Shown here piece by piece: positions 27,117 through 36,045 of a stretch of DNA of 64,000 nucleotides. The stretch is from Ardenticatenaceae bacterium. Lineage in GTDB: Bacteria; Chloroflexota; Anaerolineae; Promineifilales; Promineifilaceae. The notes under the pieces are model-generated. The model had not been told where the DNA came from, searched no databases, and saw only the letters and a program-made list of their open reading frames with translations. The position numbers were made by a program, and so were the translations under genes. Positions within the stretch are counted from its first letter, which is position 1, and each line of letters opens with the position of its first letter. The stretch covers positions 992,001 through 1,056,000 of the forward strand of contig JACKCB010000002.1 in NCBI GenBank assembly GCA_020634235.1, in the 5' to 3' direction.

Positions 27117-28388
27117 ATGAATCAGTATTTGGATAGTCGCGGCCGCCCGCGCATTGTCATCACCGGCATGGGGGCCATGAGCCCCATTGGCCATTCAGCC
27201 GCCGAAAGCTGGCAGAGCGTGCTGCAAGGCAAGTCCGGCGTCGGCCCGGTTACACAGTTCGACGCCAGCGCTCTGCCCTGCCGCATTGCCGGTGAAGTGA
27301 AAGATTTCAACCCCAGAGATTACATGGATTTCAAGGAAGCGCGGCGCATGTCCCGCTGTTCCCAGTTGGCCCTGGCCGCGGCCAGCTTAGCCCTGGCAGA
27401 TGCCCGCCTGACCCTGCCGCTGGCCGACCCGGACCGCACCGGCGTGGTGGTGGGCACAGGCATGGGTGGCATGGAGCGGGCCTTTGAGAATTACGACACC
27501 TACCAGACAAAAGGGTTGGCGCGAGTCAACCCCTTTTCCCTGACCAGCGTGCTGCCCAACATGCCCAGCCACCACGTCAGCCTGATGAGCGGCGCCCAGG
27601 GGCCTATTAGCACAGTGGTGGCCGCCTGCGCTACCGGCACCCAGGCCATTGGCGAAGGGGCCGAGCTTGTCCGCCGCGGCGTGGCCGATGTGGTGCTGGC
27701 CGGGGGCGTGGAGGGGCTGATTCACGAAGCGGCTATGGCCGGCTTTGCGGCCATGCGCGCGCTGTCCACGGCCTTCAACGACGCCCCAGAGCGCGCCTGC
27801 CGGCCGTTTGACAAGGATCGCGACGGCTTCATTCTGAGCGAAGGGGCCGGGGTGGTGGTGTTGGAGCGGTTGGACCTGGCGCTGGCCCGTGGGGCGCACA
27901 TCTACGCCGAGTTCCTGGGCCATGCGTCTTCGTCGGATGCGCACCACGTGGCTGCGCCCGACCCGGAAGGGCGCGGGGCCATCCGGGCTATGCGCTGGGC
28001 GCTGGCCGACGCCAACGTGCCATATGAGTGGCTGGACTATATCAATGCCCACGGCAGTTCTACGCCGGTGAATGATCTGGTGGAAACGAATGCAATTAAG
28101 AAGTTGTTTGGCGAGCGGGCCTATGAAATCCCGGTGAGCAGCACGAAGTCGGTAATGGGTCATGCCATGGGCGGCACCGGGGCGCTGGAGGCAATTTTCT
28201 GTGCCTACGCGCTGCATGATGGTGTTTTGCCGCCCACCTGGAATTATGAGACGCCCGATCCGGAGTGTGACCTGGATTATGTGCCGAATGCCCCCCGGCC
28301 GGGGAACCTGCGGGTGGCCATGAGCAATTCATTTGGCCTGGGTGGCCAGAATGCCTGCCTGGTGCTGGGCAAATTTTCTGCCAGCTAG
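27117..28388 (+). CDS. fabF: beta-ketoacyl-ACP synthase II
   Basis: The product has 423 residues. The catalytic Cys lies in V-V-A-A-C-A-T-G-T, and the two histidines in N-A-H-G-S-S-T-P and G-H-A-M-G-G-T-G-A, the Cys-His-His set of FabF. It elongates acyl-ACP with malonyl-ACP. The pairing with plsX puts fatty-acid elongation beside phospholipid entry. Confidence 0.95.
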   Translation: MNQYLDSRGRPRIVITGMGAMSPIGHSAAESWQSVLQGKSGVGPVTQFDASALPCRIAGEVKDFNPRDYMDFKEARRMSRCSQLALAAASLALADARLTLPLADPDRTGVVVGTGMGGMERAFENYDTYQTKGLARVNPFSLTSVLPNMPSHHVSLMSGAQGPISTVVAACATGTQAIGEGAELVRRGVADVVLAGGVEGLIHEAAMAGFAAMRALSTAFNDAPERACRPFDKDRDGFILSEGAGVVVLERLDLALARGAHIYAEFLGHASSSDAHHVAAPDPEGRGAIRAMRWALADANVPYEWLDYINAHGSSTPVNDLVETNAIKKLFGERAYEIPVSSTKSVMGHAMGGTGALEAIFCAYALHDGVLPPTWNYETPDPECDLDYVPNAPRPGNLRVAMSNSFGLGGQNACLVLGKFSAS

Positions 28389-28437
28389 GGCGGGTAGAGC
28401 AATTGAGCCAATCTAAAAAGGACTGTGACAAACTGCT

Positions 28438-29160
28438 ATGGTAATAATTCGCGATGAAAAGAAGATAGCCCGCCTGCGCCAGGTAGGCATGTGGGCTAAT
28501 TTTGTGGGCCTGGGGGTTCTGATCGCCGGGCTGATCTTGCCCCTCATTATTCAAAACGATCAGATATTGATCTTCCAGGTGCTGGCCATTCCGGTGGGCT
28601 GGCTGTTGTCGCAGGTGGGCATCTATTACACTCACCGCTTTGTGCGTGATCCCCGGCCGGATGAAGTCTTGGACGAATCACTGCGCAAGGTGGCGCGCAA
28701 CGGTCGTTTGTACCATTATGTGCTGCCCGCACCACACGTGCTGCTAACCCCGGCCGGGATCATCATCCTCGTGGCCAAGTACCAGGTCGGCAACGTCAGC
28801 TACGCCAACGGCCGCTGGCAGCAGCGCGGCGTTAGCGCCGTGCGCCGCCTGTTTAGCCAGGAAGGGCTGGGCAACCCCACCGCCGAGGCCCAACGCGACA
28901 TCCAGAAGCTGGTGAAATTCCTGAAGAAGCACGCGCCGCAGGTGGAAGAAGTGCCCGTGGGGGCCATGATTGTGTTTACCACTAAGAACGGCGGCGAGCT
29001 GGATGTGAAAGATGCCCCCTTGCCCACCATGCACGCGGCCAAGCTGAAAGGGGTTTTCAAACAGACGACCCAGGGTGCTCCCCTGCCGGCGGCTGACTAC
29101 CAGGCCTTGCAGGCGGCGTTTGACCGGTCAGCCGGCAAACTGGTGGCGGTGGCGGCTTAG
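28438..29160 (+). CDS. membrane protein with possible nuclease-related (NERD-like) domain
   Basis: The product has 240 residues. Two transmembrane segments (about 18-42 and 46-65) precede a cytosolic domain with L-P-A-P-H-V-L-L-T-P-A-G-I, K-Y-Q-V-G-N-V-S and L-F-S-Q-E-G-L-G-N-P-T. The domain loosely resembles NERD-type domains but lacks a motif I can assign with certainty. It follows fabF by 49 bases in the same direction. The role is unknown. Confidence 0.55.
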   Translation: MVIIRDEKKIARLRQVGMWANFVGLGVLIAGLILPLIIQNDQILIFQVLAIPVGWLLSQVGIYYTHRFVRDPRPDEVLDESLRKVARNGRLYHYVLPAPHVLLTPAGIIILVAKYQVGNVSYANGRWQQRGVSAVRRLFSQEGLGNPTAEAQRDIQKLVKFLKKHAPQVEEVPVGAMIVFTTKNGGELDVKDAPLPTMHAAKLKGVFKQTTQGAPLPAADYQALQAAFDRSAGKLVAVAA

Positions 29161-29205
29161 ACCAGCGCTCTGCCCAACGAGCCACAGACAGGAGGGAAAC
29201 ACGAG

Positions 29206-29886
29206 ATGGAAATCAGCGCGAATGTCCATTGCCTGGCGTTGGGTTCGGTGAACTGCTATCTGTGCCTGGAGGAAGGGGGCCTGACGCTGATCGACACCGG
29301 CATGCCTAACCAGAAGGATAGCATTTTCAATTATCTTGCGCGCATTGGGCACACCCCGGCCGGGCTGCGCCGAATCTTGATTACCCATGCCGACATCGAC
29401 CATGCCGGCAGCCTGGCCGAGATTCAGGCGGCAACCGGGGTCCCGGTCTACGCGGCGGCTGAGACAGCCGCTTACCTGGCCAGGGGACAAGGCCCACCGC
29501 ATATGCCCCGGCCGGTGCAGTTCCTGGCCAACCGCTTTGTGCGCTATACGCCTGTCCCGGCCGGGATGATCACCCTCATCGCCGATGGCACTATCCTGCC
29601 CATCCTCGACGGCCTGGAGGTGCTGGCCACGCCCGGCCACACCCTGGACCACCACTCCTTCTACAGCCAGGCCCACGGGGTTCTATTTGCCGGTGATGCG
29701 TTGAACACGCGCCCCGGCCGGGTGCAGCTAACCCCCAAGGCCATCACCGCCGACATGACCGCCGCCCGTCAATCCGCCCTGCGGCTGCTGCGCCTGGCCC
29801 CGGCCATCTTCGCCTGCGGGCACGGCCAGCCCCTGCAATCCCACAACATGGACGACCTCATGGCCCTGATGCACACCTTGCAGTAG
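29206..29886 (+). CDS. metallo-beta-lactamase-fold hydrolase
   Basis: The product has 226 residues. The metal motif T-H-A-D-I-D-H-A-G (HxDxDH variant of HxHxDH) is followed by H in T-P-G-H-T, D in F-A-G-D-A-L and a distal H in C-G-H-G-Q-P. The first ligand position is His and the third Asp, as in many glyoxalase II-like proteins. The substrate is unknown. AGGAGG precedes the ATG. Confidence 0.85.
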   Translation: MEISANVHCLALGSVNCYLCLEEGGLTLIDTGMPNQKDSIFNYLARIGHTPAGLRRILITHADIDHAGSLAEIQAATGVPVYAAAETAAYLARGQGPPHMPRPVQFLANRFVRYTPVPAGMITLIADGTILPILDGLEVLATPGHTLDHHSFYSQAHGVLFAGDALNTRPGRVQLTPKAITADMTAARQSALRLLRLAPAIFACGHGQPLQSHNMDDLMALMHTLQ

Positions 29887-29966
29887 CCTGCCCTCCCCCA
29901 CCAATACCTCACCCATCCCCGCTTCAGCCTCCCACAGCAATTCCAATTATGGCCTTCTGGCGCTGA

Positions 29967-30050
29967 CCCGCGCGAGGGCGCTTCGCGCCCCGCGCGGGAG
30001 AGAAGTAACTCCTCTTGGCGTCGCCAGGCGCGAAGCGCCGAGGCGACGCC
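29967..30050 (-). repeat. composite REP-like element, copy 2 (inverted)
   Basis: Module B (29967-29998) and module A (30017-30050) match copy 1 at 21729-21863 on the opposite strand, with identical palindromic modules. They are separated by an 18-base spacer unrelated to the copy 1 spacer. Each module folds into a nested stem with a GAA/TTC centre. Confidence 0.75.
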
Positions 30051-30149
30051 CCTGAGGTTGGTCAGCAATAAGCGGTAGATTTGTAAAGATGAGTTTGTTG
30101 AAAATGAACCAGCTCCAAATTTGGAACTGCTGAGCCTCCCAGCCACCGT

Positions 30150-30177
30150 TTGACAAGCGTAAATTATTCAATAGAAT
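30150..30177 (+). promoter_or_regulatory. promoter of the liv operon
   Basis: TTGACA (30150-30155) and TAGAAT (30172-30177) are spaced by 16 bases. This is the best -35/-10 pair ahead of livK and would give an untranslated leader of about 190 bases. Confidence 0.55.
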
Positions 30178-30376
30178 TCCTTATGCGTTTCTCATACTTG
30201 CACGGTTGCAGTGGGCAGCAGCCGGTTGCCCCTAGTCTCGGACACATAGGAGTGAAACCCCGCCATAAGAAATCTTTGAGCTTTTGGCATTTGGGGTTGG
30301 CGCCCCCAGGTTCTCACAGCCCAGAAGTTCCATAAGGTATCCCCAGCAAAATTCCTATCTTAAGAGGAGAAGGAAA

Positions 30377-31579
30377 ATGAAACGTCTCTTGTTAGTTGTT
30401 GTGCTCGCCATCCTGGCTATCAGTGTGGTTGCCTGTTCCAGCGGATCCTCGCTTGAATGTAACGACGAAATCGGCTGTGTCACCATCGGTCCCAACGATC
30501 CCATCAAGCTCGCCTCGGCGCTGGTTATCACCGGCCCCGACGCCCAGCTCGGTCTGGACTCACAGTACGGTGTGGAACTGGCCATTGACTTCCGCGGGGA
30601 AGTGTTGGGCCACACAGTTGAACTACAAGCCGAAGACGATGGCTGCAACGCCGAAGGCGGCCAGACCGCGGCCCAGAAGATCGTTTCCGACCCGCAGATT
30701 GTGGCCGTAATCGGCACCAGCTGCTCCGGCGCTGGCGTTCCGGCTTCCGAGATCATCTCTACCGCCGGCTACGTCATGGTATCCCCCTCCAACACCGCCC
30801 CAGTGCTAACCGACCCGGCAACCCACCAGGCCGGTTACCTGCGCACCGCCCACAACGACAAGGTTCAGGGCCGGGCCATGGCCGAGTTCGCCTACAACGA
30901 GTTGGGTGTTCGCAAAGCCGCCGCCATCCACGACGGCGACCCCTACACCGAAGGGCTGGCCAGTGTCTTCCGCGATGCCTTCATTGAATTGGGTGGCGAA
31001 ATCGTGGCTTTTGAAGCGGTTGACAAGAACGCCGATGATGTCACCCCCGTTTTGACCACGATTGCAGCTGCCGGTCCGCCAGAACTGATTTACTACCCGG
31101 TATTCACGGTGTTGGGCGCCAACATCACCAAGCAGGCCAAGACTGTAGCCGGTCTAGATGGTGTCTATCTGGCCGCCGCAGACGGCGTGCAATCGCCAGA
31201 CTTCCTGGCCGCGGCCGGTGATGCGGCCGAAGGCATGTACCTCTCCGGTCCCGACCTGAGCTTCTCCAGCGAGACCTACGACAGACTGCTGGCATCCTAC
31301 ATGGAAAAGTACGGTTCCGAGCCGCTGTCGGTCTTCCATGCCCACGCCTTCGACGCCACCAACATGATCCTGAACGCCATTGAGAAAGTGGCCCAGCAGG
31401 GTGATGACGGCACGCTGTTGATTGGCCGCAAGGCCCTGCGTGATGCACTCTTTGCCACGGCAGATTACCAGGGCATCACCGGCACGCTAACCTGCAACGA
31501 GTTTGGTGACTGCGCCGACCCCAAGATCTCGATCAGCATTGTCGAGAACGGCGCGTTCGTGAAGATTTGGCCCAAGTAA
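30377..31579 (+). CDS. livK: branched-chain amino acid ABC transporter, substrate-binding lipoprotein
   Basis: The product has 400 residues. The N-terminus is a lipoprotein signal with lipobox S-V-V-A-C, so the mature protein is anchored outside the membrane. The rest is a periplasmic-binding fold of the LivK/Leu-Ile-Val type (G-P-N-D-P-I-K-L-A, S-C-S-G-A-G-V-P-A-S, V-S-P-S-N-T). It delivers branched-chain or related amino acids to LivHM. ATG 30377 is preceded by GGAGAAGGA. It heads the livK-H-M-G-F operon. Confidence 0.92.
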   Translation: MKRLLLVVVLAILAISVVACSSGSSLECNDEIGCVTIGPNDPIKLASALVITGPDAQLGLDSQYGVELAIDFRGEVLGHTVELQAEDDGCNAEGGQTAAQKIVSDPQIVAVIGTSCSGAGVPASEIISTAGYVMVSPSNTAPVLTDPATHQAGYLRTAHNDKVQGRAMAEFAYNELGVRKAAAIHDGDPYTEGLASVFRDAFIELGGEIVAFEAVDKNADDVTPVLTTIAAAGPPELIYYPVFTVLGANITKQAKTVAGLDGVYLAAADGVQSPDFLAAAGDAAEGMYLSGPDLSFSSETYDRLLASYMEKYGSEPLSVFHAHAFDATNMILNAIEKVAQQGDDGTLLIGRKALRDALFATADYQGITGTLTCNEFGDCADPKISISIVENGAFVKIWPK

Positions 31580-31647
31580 TCTAATCTGGCAGTTTGGCCG
31601 GCTGTAACGCTGCCCCCATCTACGTCCAGTGCCGGCCTGAAAACCTG

Positions 31648-31687
31648 GAATAGGCTCCGAGGAGAATGGTCTCGGAGCCTATTCTTT
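31648..31687 (+). terminator. attenuator-type hairpin between livK and livH
   Basis: A perfect 14-bp stem (31648-31661 with 31671-31684) has a 9-base loop and is followed by TTT. Inside the operon it would lower expression of the permease genes relative to the binding protein, or protect the livK transcript. Confidence 0.75.
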
Positions 31688-31713
31688 AAGCCTTACCAGT
31701 GCAGGAGAAGAGG

Positions 31714-32784
31714 ATGTCACGACGCTGGAGAAATATTGATTACGTTGGTCTGGTATTGTGGCTTTTTCGGGCTGCAATCATCATTCTAGTTTTGTGGGGC
31801 ACATTCGGGAAGATTTTCTTGGGGCGGGGCAATGATTACTCTTCTAGTGACTGGATCGATTTTACCGTAGCCGGGCTGTCGCAGGGCAGTTTGTATGCCC
31901 TCATTGCCCTGGGGTACACGCTGGTGTACGGGGTTCTGTTCATGATTAACTTTGCCCATGGCGAGTTTTTCATGTCGGGGGCCATGACGGCCACGGTGTT
32001 TGTGGCCCTGCCACTCAGCCAGAAGGGCTTCCTGGATGAGCATCCGTTTATGAGCATTCTGGCCATCTTTCTGACATCAATGACCGTGTCGGTCTCTGTT
32101 TCGCTGCTAACAGAGCGCATTGCCTATCGCCCGCTGCGCCGGGCGCCGCGGCTGGTGCCGCTAATCACGGCCATTGGCGCTTCTTTCTTCTGGCAGTACT
32201 TTTTCCGCGGGCTATATGGCTCTTCGCTCATTCCCTTCCCAGAATTTGAGATTTTGAAGGGGACCTGGGATATCTTTGGCCTCTCTTTCCGCAAGGTGCA
32301 GGTGGTGGTCATGCTGGCCTCGGTGATCATGCTGGTGGGACTGTACATTTTTGTCATGCGCACCAAGACGGGCAAGTCGATCCGGGCGGTAGCTGAGAAC
32401 AAAGATGTGGCGGCGCTAATGGGTATCGACGTAGATCGGGCGATTGCCATCACTTTTGCCACCGGCGCAGCTATGGCCGGGGCCGCGGGCGTGCTGTATG
32501 CGATGATTTTCCGCCAGGTGAACTTCTTCATGGGGTTTGTGCCGGGCATCAAGGCGTTTACGGCCGCCGTGTTGGGGGGAATTGGCAGTGTGCCGGGGGC
32601 CGCTTTGGGCGGCCTGTTCCTGGGGGTGATCGAGTCGGTTGGTCCGCCGTTGTTCCTGGAAGGGTTGGGACTGCCGGCAACACACCAGTTGAAGGATGTG
32701 ATTGCCTTCACCATGTTGGTGCTGGTGTTGATTTTCCGGCCGCAAGGCATTGTAGGCGAACGCCTGGCAGAAGAAAAGGCGTAG
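31714..32784 (+). CDS. livH: branched-chain amino acid ABC permease LivH
   Basis: The product has 356 residues and about eight transmembrane helices. The LivH signatures A-L-G-Y-T-L-V-Y-G-V-L, I-N-F-A-H-G-E-F and A-A-V-L-G-G-I-G-S-V-P-G-A are visible. It forms the membrane channel with LivM. AGGAG precedes ATG 31714; a GTG start five codons upstream is possible but less likely. Confidence 0.93.
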   Translation: MSRRWRNIDYVGLVLWLFRAAIIILVLWGTFGKIFLGRGNDYSSSDWIDFTVAGLSQGSLYALIALGYTLVYGVLFMINFAHGEFFMSGAMTATVFVALPLSQKGFLDEHPFMSILAIFLTSMTVSVSVSLLTERIAYRPLRRAPRLVPLITAIGASFFWQYFFRGLYGSSLIPFPEFEILKGTWDIFGLSFRKVQVVVMLASVIMLVGLYIFVMRTKTGKSIRAVAENKDVAALMGIDVDRAIAITFATGAAMAGAAGVLYAMIFRQVNFFMGFVPGIKAFTAAVLGGIGSVPGAALGGLFLGVIESVGPPLFLEGLGLPATHQLKDVIAFTMLVLVLIFRPQGIVGERLAEEKA

Positions 32785-32791
32785 GGGGTCG

Positions 32792-34462
32792 ATGATGGAT
32801 TCGAAACTACGCATGAGTATCAATGTTGGGCTGTTGGCGGGTGTGATCATGCTGGGCGTGAGTGCGATTGGCATGGTGGAAACGTTCGACCAGCGGTCGT
32901 TGATTACGGGGTTGGTGACTTTGGGGCAGTTGTTGTTGTTTGTGCCCCCGTTGGGCGCGGCCTATCTGGCCGCACAGCGCAGCAAGGAGACGGACCCCGG
33001 CCGGGTGATGCTGCATGGTTCTGTTGCCGGCCTCTTCTCCGCCCTCCCCCTCGTCGCGCTCATCTTCCTGACCGTCCTTCTGCCCAATATCCGCGAGCAG
33101 TTGGTCAACGTCTCGCCCGCGCTCATCAGCATTCTCACTTTTGGGCAAGGAGCCTTTGTGGGCAGCGTTCTACGCTTGCTGGCCAACCTGATCATGGGTG
33201 TCATCGGCAGCGGTCTATTCCTTTTGCCCAGCCGCTTCCGCCGGCCGGTGATCAACGGCATTGTGGGCATGTTTGCCGTGGCCATTCTGTCCGAAATGCT
33301 GCTCAACATTCTACGTCCCTTGCCAGACAACCTGGTCAACTTCTTCTTCGGCAGCAAAGGGGTTGAGCCAATCACCGCCCTTCTGCTGCTGGTGACCATC
33401 CCCCTACTCTCCTTCTGGTGGGATTTGCGTGGACGAGACGCTTATCAGAAACGGTGGGCCAGCCTGCCCCCGGCCGGGCAGCAGCGCGCCCGTCGCGGCA
33501 GCCAACTCGCTGGCGTCATCCTCCTCCTCTTCCTCCCCCTCATACTCGGCACCTACCTCACCGAAGTTGTCGACAACGTAGGCATCTACATCCTCATGGG
33601 CTTCGGCCTCAACATCGTCGTGGGCTTCGCCGGCCTGCTAGACCTGGGCTACGTCGCCTTCTTCGCCATTGGCGCCTACACCATGGGCCTACTCACCTCC
33701 CAGGGGCCTCTGGGCATCGCCGGCACCAGTTTCTGGCTGGCCCTACCCATCTCCGTTGCCGCGGCCACCATCGCCGGCGTCATCCTCGGCACCCCCGTGC
33801 TGCGGCTGCGCGGTGACTACCTGGCCATCGTCACCCTGGGCTTCGGCGAAATCATCCGCGTACTGGTCACCTCCGACCTGCTCAAACCCTACATCGGCGG
33901 TGCCCAGGGCATCCTGCAAATCTCCAAGCCCCGCATCCTCGACTTCGTCTTCGTCCAACCCCAGGACTTCTATTACATCATCCTGGCCGGCTGCGCATTT
34001 GCCGCCTTCGTCTCCTGGCGCTTGCGCGACGCCCGGCTGGGACGACGCTGGATGGCCATGCGCGAAGACGAAACCGTGGCCGAAGCCATGGGCATCCACC
34101 TGGTCGTCACCAAGCTGTTGGCCTTTGGCATGGGCGCTGCCTTTGCCGGCATGGCCGGGGCCATCTTCGCCTCCCGGCTAGGCTCCATCTTCCCCAACAG
34201 CTTCAACCTGCTCATCTCCATCAACGTCCTCAGTCTAATCATCGTCGGTGGCATGGGCAGCTTGCCTGGGGTGGTCGTCGGCGCGCTTGTGCTGGTCGGT
34301 TTGCCAGAACTTCTGCGCGAATTCGCCGAATATCGTCTGCTCATCTACGGCATCCTGCTCATCGCCATGATGATCGCCAAGCCCGAAGGGTTGTGGCCAT
34401 CGCCGGTGCGCCGGCGCGAAATGCGCGCCGAGGACGAGCAAATCCAGGCTAACAAGGCATAG
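32792..34462 (+). CDS. livM: branched-chain amino acid ABC permease LivM with N-terminal extension
   Basis: The product has 556 residues. The C-terminal 330 residues are a standard LivM permease (N-I-V-V-G-F-A-G-L-L-D-L-G, V-L-R-L-R-G-D-Y-L-A-I-V-T-L-G-F-G-E, G-G-M-G-S-L-P-G). About 230 extra N-terminal residues contain roughly five more hydrophobic segments of unknown role. livG starts 12 bases after its stop. Confidence 0.9.
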   Translation: MMDSKLRMSINVGLLAGVIMLGVSAIGMVETFDQRSLITGLVTLGQLLLFVPPLGAAYLAAQRSKETDPGRVMLHGSVAGLFSALPLVALIFLTVLLPNIREQLVNVSPALISILTFGQGAFVGSVLRLLANLIMGVIGSGLFLLPSRFRRPVINGIVGMFAVAILSEMLLNILRPLPDNLVNFFFGSKGVEPITALLLLVTIPLLSFWWDLRGRDAYQKRWASLPPAGQQRARRGSQLAGVILLLFLPLILGTYLTEVVDNVGIYILMGFGLNIVVGFAGLLDLGYVAFFAIGAYTMGLLTSQGPLGIAGTSFWLALPISVAAATIAGVILGTPVLRLRGDYLAIVTLGFGEIIRVLVTSDLLKPYIGGAQGILQISKPRILDFVFVQPQDFYYIILAGCAFAAFVSWRLRDARLGRRWMAMREDETVAEAMGIHLVVTKLLAFGMGAAFAGMAGAIFASRLGSIFPNSFNLLISINVLSLIIVGGMGSLPGVVVGALVLVGLPELLREFAEYRLLIYGILLIAMMIAKPEGLWPSPVRRREMRAEDEQIQANKA

Positions 34463-34474
34463 GGGGACAAAACA

Positions 34475-35254
34475 ATGGCCCTACTAGAATCAACCAACGT
34501 AACCAAGCAATTCGGCGGCCTGATCGCCGTTAACAGTTTCGACTTCAGCGTTGACGAGGCCGCCATTGCCAGCATCATTGGCCCCAATGGCGCGGGCAAG
34601 ACCACCTTCTTCAACTGCGTCACCGGCTTCTATCAGATCGACGGTGGCAGCATCATGTTTGATGGTTACTCAACCAAAGGGCATACGCCAGACCAGATCG
34701 CCAAGCTAGGCATTGCCCGCACCTACCAAAACATCCGCCTGTTTGCCCAAATGACCACCATCGAAAACATTCTGGTGGGCATGGAACCCCGGCTGCACAG
34801 CCATTGGGTTGGGGCCGTAGTCGGTTGGCCCAAAACCCGGCAAGAAGAAGCCCATGCCCTGGAAGAAGCCCGGCGGCTGCTAAACTTCGTGGGGTTGGCC
34901 GGCAAGGGTGATGTAGTAGCCCGCAACCTGCCCTACGGCGATCAGCGCCGGCTGGAGATTGGCCGGGCGCTGGCCAGCAAGCCCAAGCTGCTGCTGTTAG
35001 ACGAGCCCACGGCGGGGATGAACCCGCGCGAAACAGCCGAGACAACAGACTTCATCCGCCAACTGCGTGATGAACTAGGCATTACCATTCTGATGATCGA
35101 GCACGACATGCGGGTGGTCATGGGCATTTCGGAGCGAGTTACCGTCCTGGACTATGGCCAGAAAATTGCCGAAGGAACCCCGGCCGAAGTGCAGAGCAAC
35201 GTGCAGGTTATCGAGGCGTATCTCGGCCGGGGGGCAGCGGCTGGTCATGGTTAA
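34475..35254 (+). CDS. livG: branched-chain amino acid ABC ATPase LivG
   Basis: The product has 259 residues. It has Walker A G-P-N-G-A-G-K-T-T, the LivG-specific R-T-Y-Q-N-I-R-L-F, a degenerate signature L-P-Y-G-D-Q-R-R-L-E and Walker B L-L-L-L-D-E-P-T-A-G-M-N-P. It supplies ATP hydrolysis to LivHM with LivF. Confidence 0.95.
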   Translation: MALLESTNVTKQFGGLIAVNSFDFSVDEAAIASIIGPNGAGKTTFFNCVTGFYQIDGGSIMFDGYSTKGHTPDQIAKLGIARTYQNIRLFAQMTTIENILVGMEPRLHSHWVGAVVGWPKTRQEEAHALEEARRLLNFVGLAGKGDVVARNLPYGDQRRLEIGRALASKPKLLLLDEPTAGMNPRETAETTDFIRQLRDELGITILMIEHDMRVVMGISERVTVLDYGQKIAEGTPAEVQSNVQVIEAYLGRGAAAGHG

Positions 35255-35285
35255 GACGGCAAAGAAGGCAAGAGGAGCGTGACGC

Positions 35286-35999
35286 ATGTCCATGCTGGAA
35301 GTTCATGATGTTCATACCTATTACGGCAATATTCACGCCCTGAAAGGTATTTCGCTTACCGTAAAACAAGGCGAAATTGTGACGCTGATTGGGGCAAACG
35401 GGGCCGGCAAAACCACCATCTTGCGTACCATCTCCGGGCTGCTGCAGCCGCGCCAGGGCTGGGTAACATTTAACGGCGAGAATCTGAACCAATACAAGGC
35501 GCATCACCTGGTAGCCAAGGGCATGGCCATGGTCCCGGAAGGGCGCGGCGTTTTTTCCCGCCTGACGGTGGAGGAGAATTTGCAAATGGGAGCCTTCCAT
35601 CGCAAAGACAAGCCTGCGATTGCCGAGGACCTTGAGCATATGTATACGCTCTTCCCCCGCCTCCGTGAACGGCGCAACCAGGTAGCTGGCACCCTCAGCG
35701 GCGGTGAGCAGCAGATGCTGGCCACCGCCCGCGCGTTGATGTCCCGGCCCAATCTGCTGCTAATGGATGAGCCGTCGATGGGACTGGCCCCCATTCTGGT
35801 GGAGACCATCTTCGATACCATTATGGAGATTAACAAGCAGGGCACAACCATCTTGCTAGTGGAACAGAATGCGCATATGGCCCTGCAAGTCGCCCATCGC
35901 GGCTACGTCCTGCAGACGGGACAGATTGTGCTGGAGAATACGGCGGCGAATTTGCAGGCCGATGCAACGGTGCAAAAAGCATACCTGGGGATCGAGTAG
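35286..35999 (+). CDS. livF: branched-chain amino acid ABC ATPase LivF
   Basis: The product has 237 residues. It has Walker A G-A-N-G-A-G-K-T-T, signature L-S-G-G-E-Q-Q-M-L-A, Walker B L-L-L-M-D-E-P-S-M-G-L-A-P and the LivF-type V-P-E-G-R-G-V-F. AGGAG lies before the ATG. It is the last gene of the transporter operon; the ornithine-cyclodeaminase-family gene begins 46 bases later and may be cotranscribed. Confidence 0.95.
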   Translation: MSMLEVHDVHTYYGNIHALKGISLTVKQGEIVTLIGANGAGKTTILRTISGLLQPRQGWVTFNGENLNQYKAHHLVAKGMAMVPEGRGVFSRLTVEENLQMGAFHRKDKPAIAEDLEHMYTLFPRLRERRNQVAGTLSGGEQQMLATARALMSRPNLLLMDEPSMGLAPILVETIFDTIMEINKQGTTILLVEQNAHMALQVAHRGYVLQTGQIVLENTAANLQADATVQKAYLGIE

Positions 36000-36045
36000 C
36001 ACGCGCCACTGGGTTGACGCCCTTTGGGAAGGGAACAGCAGCACG

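Larger units (their letters stand above)
29887..30376. other. gene-free interval before livK
   Basis: This stretch of about 490 bases holds the second composite palindromic element (29967-30050), a promoter (30150-30177) and a leader of about 190 bases ending at the livK ribosome site. No known riboswitch consensus could be matched in the leader, and no coding sequence is supported. Confidence 0.6.
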
